Shown here in pieces: positions 26,602 through 34,966 of a DNA stretch of 48,104 nt. The DNA is from an uncultured Oscillospiraceae bacterium (GTDB lineage Bacteria; Bacillota; Clostridia; Oscillospirales; Ruminococcaceae): assembly GCA_934454435.1 (NCBI GenBank), contig CAKSGA010000005.1:1-48104 (forward strand), in the 5' to 3' direction. Both the position numbers and the translations under genes were made by a program. Position 1 is the stretch's first letter, and each line of letters begins with the position of its first letter. The notes below the pieces were generated by a model. The model saw only the letters and a program-made list of their open reading frames with translations, did no database searches and was not told where the DNA came from.

Positions 26602-26951
26602 CGAAGCAGATAAGGGAATATCTTGAACATCTCCGTCTGTTTCTTGACGGGGAGCACACCCGGGAGGAGTACGCAGCGGAGCTGGAGCGGCTTAAAGTCC
26701 GCATTGGTTTCTTTTCACATGAAAGACTGGTGCACATGTTCATCATGCTTGCATTTGCTATATTCTTCCTGCTGACCTTTTTCGCAGCGGTTTTTGGCGG
26801 GACTGTAGGGATATACATTCTGGCGGGGCTGTTCCTGGTACTGCTGGTGCCGTATATCAAGCATTACTATTTTCTGGAGAATTCAGTGCAGAAGATGTAT
26901 CTCATATATAATGAGATAGAGCGGCTTGCAGGAGGCAGCGATGAACAGTGA
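26598..26951 (+). CDS. Small two-TM membrane protein, unknown
   Basis: 117 residues. An amphipathic, charged N-terminus (1-40, with EYAAELERLKVRIGF) precedes two membrane segments (about 45-66 and 68-86) and a short cytosolic tail. No family is recognised. Its ATG overlaps the ABC-F stop (ATGA), and its 3' end overlaps the next gene by 11 bp, so all three are translationally coupled. This tight coupling to an ABC-F ATPase is the only functional clue. Confidence 0.85.
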   Translation: MTKQIREYLEHLRLFLDGEHTREEYAAELERLKVRIGFFSHERLVHMFIMLAFAIFFLLTFFAAVFGGTVGIYILAGLFLVLLVPYIKHYYFLENSVQKMYLIYNEIERLAGGSDEQ

Positions 26952-27561
26952 ACTTGTGCAGAAGCATTTTGTTGTTGACGATGACATGATAGAGGACGGC
27001 GACATACAGTCAGTGATAACTCCGCTGTGGTGGTCGGTGAGCACCTATGACGGCGAAACAGAAATGTACGATGCCCTGGAGCAGTTCACTGAGCCGCAGA
27101 AGTATGTCTGGGCGGTGCAGTGGTACTATTCCGAGGTAGAAAACGGCGGACATGAGCAGTTCTTTTCAAATTACGCCGGCATAGTCTGGGAGCTGGCACT
27201 GGAGGGGCTGCGGATAATGCACTGTGACGTCATGGTTGAAATTCTTGAGGAAGCGGTGAACCGTATCGGCGGCTATCCCTCCTTTGACCGGGAGCAGAGA
27301 TGGCGGCAGCTCCAGCGTCACAATGCGGACTTTGAGGACCTTGACCGGGAGTTCTACGACTACGACCGCCGCCTTGAAGAGAGCATAGCGGATTATATAC
27401 GTGCGAACCGCCTTGCGTTCCATTTTGACGGTGACGTGATGGTGCCCGAGGACATGGTGATGCAGGAGGACGATCTGTTTATTCCGGGGTTCAGCGGTTA
27501 TTCCGGAGGAATGTATGGTCACAGAAGCGTCCCCGCAGACTATGACGATTACGATGAATGA
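26941..27561 (+). CDS. DUF4375 (DMP19-like) protein
   Basis: 206 residues, soluble and acidic. The family core is recognisable: YVWAVQWYYSEVENGGHEQFFSNYAGIVWELALEGL (around residues 55-90) matches the NGGFxQFFxNxxG motif of DUF4375/DMP19-like proteins, whose function is poorly known. The C-terminus is Asp/Tyr-rich. Start ATG 26941 lies behind AGGAGG; an earlier in-frame start at 26926 would sit upstream of that site. It is the last gene of the ABC-F group, followed by a symmetrical terminator. Confidence 0.85.
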   Translation: MNSELVQKHFVVDDDMIEDGDIQSVITPLWWSVSTYDGETEMYDALEQFTEPQKYVWAVQWYYSEVENGGHEQFFSNYAGIVWELALEGLRIMHCDVMVEILEEAVNRIGGYPSFDREQRWRQLQRHNADFEDLDREFYDYDRRLEESIADYIRANRLAFHFDGDVMVPEDMVMQEDDLFIPGFSGYSGGMYGHRSVPADYDDYDE

Positions 27562-27646
27562 TTATTCGGGAACAGTCGCTGGCTGTTACCGATTGTATTT
27601 TGCCGCTGAAAAATTGTACAAATCTATCCACTTTTGCTTATACATC

Positions 27647-27678
27647 AAAAAATCACTGAAATAACCAGTGATTTTTTT
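27647..27678. terminator. Bidirectional intrinsic terminator
   Basis: Perfect 12-bp arms AAAAAATCACTG (27647-27658) and CAGTGATTTTTT (27666-27677) around AAATAAC, with T-runs on both strands. It separates the ABC-F group from the ABC exporter. Confidence 0.9.
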
Positions 27679-27690
27679 CGATTTTACCAA

Positions 27691-27718
27691 TTTACAAATA
27701 AATTATTTCTGTTATACT
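27691..27718 (+). promoter_or_regulatory. Promoter of the ABC exporter genes
   Basis: -35 TTTACA (27691-27696), 16-bp spacer, -10 TATACT (27713-27718). It is moderately close to consensus and is followed at 27732 by an operator-like palindrome. Confidence 0.6.
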
Positions 27719-27731
27719 TATCAAAGTAGCA

Positions 27732-27743
27732 GAAAACGTTTTC
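27732..27743. promoter_or_regulatory. LacI/GalR-type operator candidate
   Basis: GAAAACGTTTTC is a perfect 12-bp palindrome with the central CG typical of LacI-family and cre-like operators. It lies about 14 bp after the -10 of the ABC exporter promoter, where a bound repressor would block transcription. The regulator is not in the window. Confidence 0.5.
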
Positions 27744-27794
27744 AGCCTGACCGGAAATACATATAACCGGCGGGGAAAGGAAGGGGGAAACAAA

Positions 27795-29534
27795 ATGTTT
27801 CTTTTCAGATGGCTGTGGAAGAACATGAAAGGCTGCCGTGGTATCTATATCCTCGCACTGTGCCTGACTGTCGTGTGCCAGTCCATGTACATCATCACGC
27901 CCTATTTCACGCAGCAGATAACGGACACGTTCATAGTAAACGAGAACGCCCTGCAGAATTTGCAGGAGCATTCAGACCTGCTGATATTCATGCTGGCGGC
28001 GATGGTTGGATTTACGCTGCTTCGCTGCGGTATTCAGTATGGAAGCAACATGATGTACGAGCATACCTCACAGACGCTGATATACCGTGTCCGTAAGGTA
28101 CTTTTCGACAAGATAGAGAACCAGGACGCAGCGTTCTACAACGTATACCGCACCGGTGATATTATGACCCGTGTGACCTCTGACCTTGATATGGTCAGGC
28201 ATTCCATTGCGTGGATTATCAAGACGATCGTGGAGTGCGTGGTGCTTTTTTCGGCGTCACTGATTTTCTTCTTTACAATGGACTGGCTGATGGCTCTCTG
28301 CCTTATTTCGCTGACCCCGGTGATACTTTTCATCACCTGGCTGTTCAAGCGCAGGGCGGGACCGCTTTATGTAGACCTGCGTGAAAAGCTGTCCCGCATG
28401 AACACCGCCGCAGAGGAGAACATCTCCGGCAACCGTGTCGTAAAGGCTTTCGCCCGGGAGGACTATGAGATAAGCCAGTTTGACCAATACAGCCAGGAGT
28501 ATAACAAGGCTAACAAAAAGGCGGCGTTCATGTGGCTGAAGTTCTTCCCGTTCCTGGAGAGCACGGCGCAGTCCCTGAGCGTGATTATGCTTATTGCCGG
28601 CGGACTTTTCGTGGTATTCGGCAGGATAACGCTCGGTCAGTATGCAGCGTTTTCGGGACTTATCTGGACCCTTTCCAACCCCATGAGAACGCTCGGAAAC
28701 ATCGTGAACGACCTCCAGCGCTTCTCCGCCTCTGCGAATAAGATCATTGAGATTTATTACGGCAGCCCGAGGATCGTTGACCGCAACGATGCCGTAGACA
28801 AGCCCGGTCGTTTTGAGGGCCGTGTGGAGTTCGATCACGTGAGCTTCTCATACGGCGACACTAAGGTGCTGGACGATATCAGCTTCAGCGTTGAGCCCGG
28901 TCAGACTGTGGTGATCATGGGTGAAACCGGCTCCGGCAAAACTACCCTTGCAGAGCTCATTCCACGTATATATGACGTGAACGGCGGCGAGGTCCGGGTA
29001 GACGGCGTGAACGTCAATCGTCTGAAGCTGAAGCAGCTTCGTCATAACATCGGTTTTGCGACCCAGGATGTTCTGCTGTATTCTGATACCATAGACGGCA
29101 ACATCAGCTTCGGCGACAGCAACATGTCGGAAGAGGACGTTGTGAAGTACGCTAAAGCGGCGGACGCCGATAACTTCGTACGAAAGCTTTCGGACGGCTA
29201 TGAAACGATAGTCGGCGAGCGTGGCGTGGGACTTTCCGGCGGACAGAAGCAGCGCATCTCCCTTGCGAGGGCGCTTGCGGTAAAGCCTGCGATCCTGATA
29301 CTTGATGATACGACCTCCGCTGTTGACCTCGAAACCGAAAAGCACATACAGAATTCCCTTGCGAACCTTGATTTCCCCTGCACAAAGCTGATAATCGCCC
29401 AGCGAATTTCCACTGCGAAATACGCTGACAAGATAATCGTGCTGAAGGACGGAAAGATACAGGAGCAGGGAACTCATGACGAGCTGATAAAGCAGAACGG
29501 CTATTACCGTGAAGTATACGACCTGCAGAAGTAA
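27795..29534 (+). CDS. ABC exporter half-transporter, degenerate-site subunit
   Basis: 579 residues: six membrane helices (1-310) then an ATPase domain. Walker A GETGSGKTT (376-384), intact signature LSGGQ (480-484), but Walker B reads ILILDDTTSAVD, with D505 where the catalytic Glu should be. This is the pattern of the inactive-site half of heterodimeric exporters such as BmrC or TM287. The neighbouring gene supplies the complementary half. The substrate is not predictable; drugs, peptides and lipids are all possible. ATG 27795 is preceded by AAAGGAAGGGGG. Regulation by a LacI-type palindrome upstream is possible. Confidence 0.92.
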   Translation: MFLFRWLWKNMKGCRGIYILALCLTVVCQSMYIITPYFTQQITDTFIVNENALQNLQEHSDLLIFMLAAMVGFTLLRCGIQYGSNMMYEHTSQTLIYRVRKVLFDKIENQDAAFYNVYRTGDIMTRVTSDLDMVRHSIAWIIKTIVECVVLFSASLIFFFTMDWLMALCLISLTPVILFITWLFKRRAGPLYVDLREKLSRMNTAAEENISGNRVVKAFAREDYEISQFDQYSQEYNKANKKAAFMWLKFFPFLESTAQSLSVIMLIAGGLFVVFGRITLGQYAAFSGLIWTLSNPMRTLGNIVNDLQRFSASANKIIEIYYGSPRIVDRNDAVDKPGRFEGRVEFDHVSFSYGDTKVLDDISFSVEPGQTVVIMGETGSGKTTLAELIPRIYDVNGGEVRVDGVNVNRLKLKQLRHNIGFATQDVLLYSDTIDGNISFGDSNMSEEDVVKYAKAADADNFVRKLSDGYETIVGERGVGLSGGQKQRISLARALAVKPAILILDDTTSAVDLETEKHIQNSLANLDFPCTKLIIAQRISTAKYADKIIVLKDGKIQEQGTHDELIKQNGYYREVYDLQK

Positions 29535-29546
29535 GGGGGGATAAGC

Positions 29547-31346
29547 ATGGCAAGAAATAAATTTGACGTTGACGAGGTACTTGAGACCCCGTTTGACATA
29601 CGGCATCTGAAGCGTTCGCTGGTCTATGCGGCGAAGTATAAGAAGAGGATAGCCATAGCGCTTATCCTCAGTGCACTCGGTTCGGTTATCGGACTTCTGT
29701 CCCCGATGATAGTGCAGAATGCGATAGACAACTACATGATACCGGTGGACCAGACCTCTGCGGTCGCACCCGGGGACAGGGTAAAGTACATTATTCTGAG
29801 CGGTGCTGCGGTTTTCGTCTGCATAATCGTCAGCGTGATTTTTGCGAAGATACGTTCGGTCATGATGACGAAGGTCGGTCAGGACATCGTATATGATATC
29901 CGTAAGGATCTGTTCGAGCACATGCAGCGCCTGAGCTTTGAGTACTACGACAGCAGACCCCACGGAAAGATACTGACACGTATAATAAACTACATCAACG
30001 CCATATCCGACCTCATGACCAATGGCCTTGTGAATTTCATACTTGAAATGATCAATCTGCTGATCATAACGGTGTTCATGTTCTTTGTAAACTGGCAGCT
30101 TGCACTTGTCACAATGGCAGGACTTCCGGTGTATGCGTTCATCATGATAATGATAAAGAACGGTCAGCGAAAGGCATGGCAGCAGGTTTCCAACAAGAGT
30201 TCCAACCTTAACGCATATCTGCATGAGAGCATAGTCGGCGTAAAGATCTCACAGATGTTCACCCGTGAGGAGGAGAACGCTGAGATAAACGACAAACTCG
30301 CAAAGAAGTATAAAAAGGTCTGGATGCGTGCCGTGGCTTACTCTAACCTGGTATGGCCCAGCACTGACATCGTGTCGATAATCGTCCGTGCGTTCATTTT
30401 CGGCGTGGGACTTCTCGGTATGGGAGCTGGAGCAGTGTCCTTCGGTACCATCATTGCGATGACGGATTATTCCGCACGTTTCTGGCAGCCGCTCATGAAC
30501 CTTTCCAATCTTATGAACACGTTCATCAACGCTGTAGCCAACCTGGAGCGTATATTCGAGATGATGGACGAACCTGTGACAGTTGATGACCTCCCCGGTG
30601 CCACTGAAATGCCTGCGATCCGTGGTGATGTTCACTTCCGTGACGTCACATTCGCCTATGAGCCGGGGATCAATATTCTTGAACACCTGAGCTTTGATGT
30701 CAAGGCAGGTCAGAGCATAGCACTGGTGGGACCCACCGGAGCCGGCAAGACCACAATCGTGAACCTTATCTCACGCTTCTATAACATAAGCGGCGGCGAG
30801 GTGGATATAGACGAAAGCGATATTTCAAAGGTGACGCTGCATTCGCTCCGCTCACAGATGGGAATAATGCTCCAGGACAGCTTCATTTTCAGCGGAACTA
30901 TACGTGACAATATCGCCTATGGAAAACTTGACGCCACGGAAGAAGAGATACGCAGCGCATGTAAGATAGTCGGCATAGACAGTTACATCATGTCGCTTCC
31001 GCAGGGCTATATGACCGAGGTCAACGAACGTGGAGCGGGGCTGTCCCAGGGTCAGAAGCAGCTTATCGCCTTTGCCCGAACTATAGTTTCAGATCCGAAG
31101 ATACTGGTGCTTGACGAGGCGACCTCTTCAATAGACGCCAAGACCGAGCGGTACCTTCAGAACGGACTGAACCATCTTCTGCAGGGCAGGACTTCGTTCA
31201 TCATTGCACACAGACTTTCAACGATCCGCAGCTGCGACCGTATCATGTATGTTTCCAATAAGGGTATAACCGAGGCGGGAACTCACGATGAGCTGATGGC
31301 TAAGAAAGGCGACTATTACAGGCTTTACACCGCACAGAGCGTATAA
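29547..31346 (+). CDS. ABC exporter half-transporter, catalytic-Glu subunit
   Basis: 599 residues, same fold: six membrane helices (about 30-330) and an ATPase domain with Walker A GPTGAGKTT and Walker B ILVLDEATSSID carrying the catalytic E524. The signature is altered to LSQGQ (499-503). The altered signature faces the Asp-type Walker B of the other subunit, so one ATP site is degenerate and one intact, as in known heterodimers. Start 12 bp after the first subunit, behind a G-rich site; a strong terminator follows, making a two-gene operon. Confidence 0.92.
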   Translation: MARNKFDVDEVLETPFDIRHLKRSLVYAAKYKKRIAIALILSALGSVIGLLSPMIVQNAIDNYMIPVDQTSAVAPGDRVKYIILSGAAVFVCIIVSVIFAKIRSVMMTKVGQDIVYDIRKDLFEHMQRLSFEYYDSRPHGKILTRIINYINAISDLMTNGLVNFILEMINLLIITVFMFFVNWQLALVTMAGLPVYAFIMIMIKNGQRKAWQQVSNKSSNLNAYLHESIVGVKISQMFTREEENAEINDKLAKKYKKVWMRAVAYSNLVWPSTDIVSIIVRAFIFGVGLLGMGAGAVSFGTIIAMTDYSARFWQPLMNLSNLMNTFINAVANLERIFEMMDEPVTVDDLPGATEMPAIRGDVHFRDVTFAYEPGINILEHLSFDVKAGQSIALVGPTGAGKTTIVNLISRFYNISGGEVDIDESDISKVTLHSLRSQMGIMLQDSFIFSGTIRDNIAYGKLDATEEEIRSACKIVGIDSYIMSLPQGYMTEVNERGAGLSQGQKQLIAFARTIVSDPKILVLDEATSSIDAKTERYLQNGLNHLLQGRTSFIIAHRLSTIRSCDRIMYVSNKGITEAGTHDELMAKKGDYYRLYTAQSV

Positions 31347-31351
31347 ATTAC

Positions 31352-31382
31352 ACAGGGTGAGCTCCGGCTCACCCTGTTTTTT
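31352..31382 (+). terminator. Terminator of the ABC exporter operon
   Basis: Perfect 11-bp arms ACAGGGTGAGC (31352-31362) and GCTCACCCTGT (31367-31377), a TCCG loop, and a run of Ts to 31382. Confidence 0.92.
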
Positions 31383-31525
31383 GTGAAAAATTTCGCAGAA
31401 AGCTAAAAAAGTACTTGATTTTTTTGTTAAAATATGCGAAAATATATATTGTATAGGTATGTCCTGTATAAGCGCAGAAGTCTTTACGGCTCTGACGGAA
31501 CACTACATAAAAAGGACGTGTGCAG

Positions 31526-33985
31526 ATGGCGCAGTTTTTTAATTTCAAGGGTGACTATTTCGGACTGAATGACAAGGATATCGAAAGAAATACCGAACTC
31601 TACGGTCTGAATGTATATACAAAAAGAGAAAAGGAAAAGGATCACTATGAGCCGACCCGGCTGATATTCTCGCCAACGGTTGTGCTGATGTTCGTTGCCG
31701 GTGTACTGAGCTTTTTCACGAACATCTTCACTGGTATCATGATAATTCTTCTGGACGCCGCTTATTGCATTGTTAGCATAAAGCTCGGGAAAGGCTCCGA
31801 TAAGAAGCTGAATGACATACGCCGTTCCACTGCGATACAGTTCCGTGTTATACGCAGCGGAAAACTGGAACTCATAGACAAGGAAAAAATCGTGCCGGAG
31901 GATCTCATAGTGGTCCAGACAGGTGAGTGCGTTCCGGCGGACGCTCTTATTCAGGAATGCCGGGAGCTCACAGTGGATGAGAGTATCTTCACGGGCTCCA
32001 ACAAGCCTGCGGCGAAGTACACCGATGGCATATCCAAGTCTGAGCTGAAGCCGACTTTCGTGTACAGCGGGACAAAGGTCCTCACCGGAGTGGCAGTCTG
32101 CAAGGTCAGTGCTACCGGAGTTGACACGAAGTTCTACCACAAGATTGGCGAGCAGCCCCCGAAGCACTGCTACTATACCGCTATGGAGGGCATTACACAG
32201 AAGCTGCTCCCGTTGTGTTCTGCGGTCGCTGCCGTGATGGCGCTGATCTCAATGGTCGCATGGATACTGTATGGCAACGAGGTCATGGAGTCTGCGATGC
32301 GTGGTATCACGCTTGGACTCTGCTTCCTGCCTACCGGGCTGGATACGGTCATAAGGGTATACTACACCCGCTGCTCCGCTGAGATGGCGGAAAAGAGCGC
32401 CCTTGTGAAGTCCCTGCCTGATATTGAGAAGCTGAATTCCATGTCTGTCCTCTGTGTTGAGAAAGAGGGCGCTATTTCCCGCAGCAGCATTTCCGTGCAG
32501 TCGATATATACTCCAAGTGAGGAGCTTATGTTCAAGGTGGCAGCCCTTGCGTGCGACCCTGACACAACGGACGAAACAGAGCGTGCCCTGATGGTTCGTG
32601 CAGCGTTCTTTGACGAGAAGATCACCCAGGTCTACAGCAGATACAAGTTTATCGAGCGTATTCCCGACAGCAATGACTGCATGAGCGGCGCCTTGTGGGA
32701 GGTTTCCGGCTCCAGGCTGTACTGTATAAAGGGAAGTCCCGAACAGATACTGCCGCTGTGCAAGTTCCACGGCGAGGAGCTTTTTGTAGCGCAGAAGATG
32801 AAGAAGGAGTACTACTCCCATGGCTGGCAGGTGATGGCAATCGCCTGCGCAGACGCTGACGAGCGTGACTGTGACGAAACCGCCGGGTTTGCCTATACTT
32901 TTGTTGGATTTGTGGCGTTCAGCTCGCCCATGAGGGACAGTGTGCCCGCAGCGGTAAGGACGTGTCAGCGTGCGGGAGTACGTGTGATAATGTTCACTGA
33001 GGATAACGCCGAGTCCGCCGAGGCTACCGGAAGAATGATAGGGCTCTCCGGCAAGACAGTGACCGGCAGGAGCATTTCTGAGTCCGTCAAGTACGGCAGC
33101 GAGCTGGAGCTCGACGCTGATATCTATGCCCGGGTAACGCCGGAGCAGAAGCTGTACATAATCGACCAGCTCCGCAAGAAGGGCGAGATAGTTGCGATGA
33201 CCGGCACCCGGGCCGAGGACGCCGAAGCCATAGAGAAATCCGACATAGGCATAACTATCTCCGGGAATACTACCGGCAGCGCATATGAAGCTGCGGACGT
33301 GATAATGCACGACGACAACTTCTCGGCGATAGCTGATATGATATCCTCTGCAAGACAGGTACACAGGAACATCAAGCGTGCCTGCGCCGCCTTGATATCC
33401 GGCTACATAGCTCTGGTGCTCCTGAACATGCTGAACCTCTTCGGTGACGCCCAGCTTATGCTGAACCCGGCGCTGATCGCTGTCCTGACGATGTTCGTGC
33501 TCCCCCTGACTGCATTTGCCGGGCTCAATAACAAGACAGACCGGAAAGGCATGATGCCGCCGTCCGACTTCATATCATCTCGAAAGATAAACCATCGGTT
33601 CATTATTCTTTCGGCGATAGTCGGCGTGCTGTGTGGAGCGGCTTCCATTGCTTCCTATATGTTCATGTATAACGATACGGGATCGAATGTGGACTTTGCC
33701 AGAAGCTGCTCGCTGCTTGCGTTCGGTTTCTGTACATCACTGTTCACGTTCATCAATATGCCCGCCGGAAACCCGTTCGTTGGGTTTGCCGAGGGCGGAA
33801 AGCCGGCGGTTATCGGCGTGCTTGCTCCTGCGGTGCTGTCGCTTCTGTTAGTGTTTGTTCCGGGGCTCAATTCAGTGTTCGGGCTGACCGGCATCGACAT
33901 GCTGGCAACGTTCATCTCAATAGTTACCGGCGTTATTCCGCCGCTTGGCTATGTCATCGCAAGGTCTATATTAAAGTTTGAATAA
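31526..33985 (+). CDS. P-type ATPase-fold pseudoenzyme (P2-like), catalytic motifs replaced
   Basis: 819 residues with the full layout of a P2-type pump: M1-M2 (about 46-85), A domain (95-215), M3-M4 (227-280), P and N domains (300-610), six more helices (618-816). Every key motif is changed. TGES is TGSN (156-159); the M4 PEGL is PTGL (269-272); DKTGT is EKEGA (312-316), so the phosphorylated Asp is Glu; TGDN is TEDN (491-494); GDGVND is GTRAED (560-565). Structural motifs such as KGSPE (402-406) and PEQK (539-542) remain. The frame is open and normally coded, so it is not a decaying pseudogene. Start ATG 31526 is preferred over GTG 31520 by spacing from AAAAGGA. PopT follows. Confidence 0.88.
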   Translation: MAQFFNFKGDYFGLNDKDIERNTELYGLNVYTKREKEKDHYEPTRLIFSPTVVLMFVAGVLSFFTNIFTGIMIILLDAAYCIVSIKLGKGSDKKLNDIRRSTAIQFRVIRSGKLELIDKEKIVPEDLIVVQTGECVPADALIQECRELTVDESIFTGSNKPAAKYTDGISKSELKPTFVYSGTKVLTGVAVCKVSATGVDTKFYHKIGEQPPKHCYYTAMEGITQKLLPLCSAVAAVMALISMVAWILYGNEVMESAMRGITLGLCFLPTGLDTVIRVYYTRCSAEMAEKSALVKSLPDIEKLNSMSVLCVEKEGAISRSSISVQSIYTPSEELMFKVAALACDPDTTDETERALMVRAAFFDEKITQVYSRYKFIERIPDSNDCMSGALWEVSGSRLYCIKGSPEQILPLCKFHGEELFVAQKMKKEYYSHGWQVMAIACADADERDCDETAGFAYTFVGFVAFSSPMRDSVPAAVRTCQRAGVRVIMFTEDNAESAEATGRMIGLSGKTVTGRSISESVKYGSELELDADIYARVTPEQKLYIIDQLRKKGEIVAMTGTRAEDAEAIEKSDIGITISGNTTGSAYEAADVIMHDDNFSAIADMISSARQVHRNIKRACAALISGYIALVLLNMLNLFGDAQLMLNPALIAVLTMFVLPLTAFAGLNNKTDRKGMMPPSDFISSRKINHRFIILSAIVGVLCGAASIASYMFMYNDTGSNVDFARSCSLLAFGFCTSLFTFINMPAGNPFVGFAEGGKPAVIGVLAPAVLSLLLVFVPGLNSVFGLTGIDMLATFISIVTGVIPPLGYVIARSILKFE

Positions 33986-33999
33986 ATGGGGAAATAAAA

Positions 34000-34860
34000 A
34001 TGAAGAAGGTACTTTATTATCTCAAATTGGTACTCTGTGGAATGGTTTTCGGCGTAGCGAATGTAATTCCCGGAGTTTCAGGCGGAACCATGCTGGTGGT
34101 GTTCGGAATTTACGATCAGCTTACCGAAGCGATCTCCGGCGTCAAGGCGATCATAAAGAACATAGTGTTCCTGATATTTTTCGGGATCGGAGCCGGAGCC
34201 GGTATCATTGCTTTTGCAAAGCTGATAAAATTCCTGTTCGATAATTACGGCGTGCAGACTAACATGTACTTTATCGGGCTGATACTTGGCAGCGTTCCCA
34301 TGATATACCGTATGGGTACAGAGAGCGACAAGGTCAAGCCTGTGTGCATTATCCCGCTGATACTGGCTGCAGGTGCGGTAATCGGGCTGACGATGCTCCA
34401 GAACTCCATGGGCGATGCCGAACAGGTCGCTGAACAGGTCGCAGGCTTTGATCCTGTCATGACCGTCAAGCTGCTGGTGTTTGCGTTCATCGCAGCAGTA
34501 GCAATGATCATTCCGGGACTCAGCGGGTCGTTTGTTATGCTTCTGCTTGGCGTTTATCAGACCGTTATCTCAGCAATACAGATAAACGACCTGAATTTCT
34601 ACGTAATAATCCCGGTAGCTGTTGGCGTTATCCTTGGAGTTATCCTCGGCGCAAAGATCGTTTCGCTGCTGATGAAGAAGTTCAGACTGATGGCGTACAG
34701 TGCTATCATGGGTCTTGTTATAGGCTCGGTATATGCGATACTCCCTGCGGATTTCGGTTTCAATCTCTCGACTGGCTACGGCTTCGTCTGCCTGCTGTTC
34801 GGCGTGTTGACTTCAATACTTGTAGAGAAGCTAGGCGGCGGCACAGAACAGGCAGCATGA
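34000..34860 (+). CDS. popT: DUF368/PopT-type polyprenyl phosphate transporter
   Basis: 286 residues, eight or more membrane helices. DUF368 proteins (PopT) were recently shown to move undecaprenyl phosphate, the lipid carrier for wall precursors, back across the membrane. The two inverted-repeat signatures are visible: NVIPGVSGGTMLVVFGIYDQL near 21-41 and MIIPGLSGSFVMLLLGVYQTV near 168-188. ATG 34000 follows GGGGA and lies 14 bp after the P-type ATPase-like gene, so they share a transcript. No terminator separates it clearly from sigG, though a stem overlaps the sigG start. Confidence 0.88.
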   Translation: MKKVLYYLKLVLCGMVFGVANVIPGVSGGTMLVVFGIYDQLTEAISGVKAIIKNIVFLIFFGIGAGAGIIAFAKLIKFLFDNYGVQTNMYFIGLILGSVPMIYRMGTESDKVKPVCIIPLILAAGAVIGLTMLQNSMGDAEQVAEQVAGFDPVMTVKLLVFAFIAAVAMIIPGLSGSFVMLLLGVYQTVISAIQINDLNFYVIIPVAVGVILGVILGAKIVSLLMKKFRLMAYSAIMGLVIGSVYAILPADFGFNLSTGYGFVCLLFGVLTSILVEKLGGGTEQAA

Positions 34861-34878
34861 TATATTCCAGCAAATAAC

Positions 34879-34909
34879 AGAATATCAAAACCACTTTCTG
34901 ACAATACTA
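34879..34909 (+). promoter_or_regulatory. Candidate forespore-type (sigma-F/G) promoter for sigG
   Basis: AGAATA (34879-34884), 17-bp spacer, CAATACTA (34902-34909). This resembles the sigma-G pattern (TGAATA / CATACTA) with one change in each box and an extra A. Transcripts from here would start near 34916 and miss the left arm of the stem at 34887. A weak call. Confidence 0.35.
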
Positions 34910-34966
34910 CTTGTGACAGGGAGGAGCTATGAGCGCTCTCTGAACAAGCAGGTCGGGAGTGGTTTT
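34887..34966 (+). promoter_or_regulatory. Long-range stem hiding the sigG ribosome site and start
   Basis: AAAACCACTTTC (34887-34898), one bulged T, then GAC (34900-34902) pair with GTC (34952-34954) and GGGAGTGGTTTT (34955-34966), 15 pairs in all including two G-U. The right arm is the only Shine-Dalgarno for sigG and is followed by more Ts, so the stem could also terminate. A small hairpin and a five-codon ORF (34929-34943) lie in the loop. Confidence 0.6.

Noticed and set aside
28848..30224. 458-codon minus-strand open frame across the two ABC exporter genes
   Set aside because: It is a shadow of conserved ATPase and membrane-domain codons, rich in His/Tyr/Arg as expected from antisense reading.
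31526..33985. Calling the P-type ATPase gene a pseudogene
   Set aside because: The frame is intact over 819 codons, all helices and domains are present, and a ribosome site is present. Only catalytic motifs are changed, so it looks like a pseudoenzyme.
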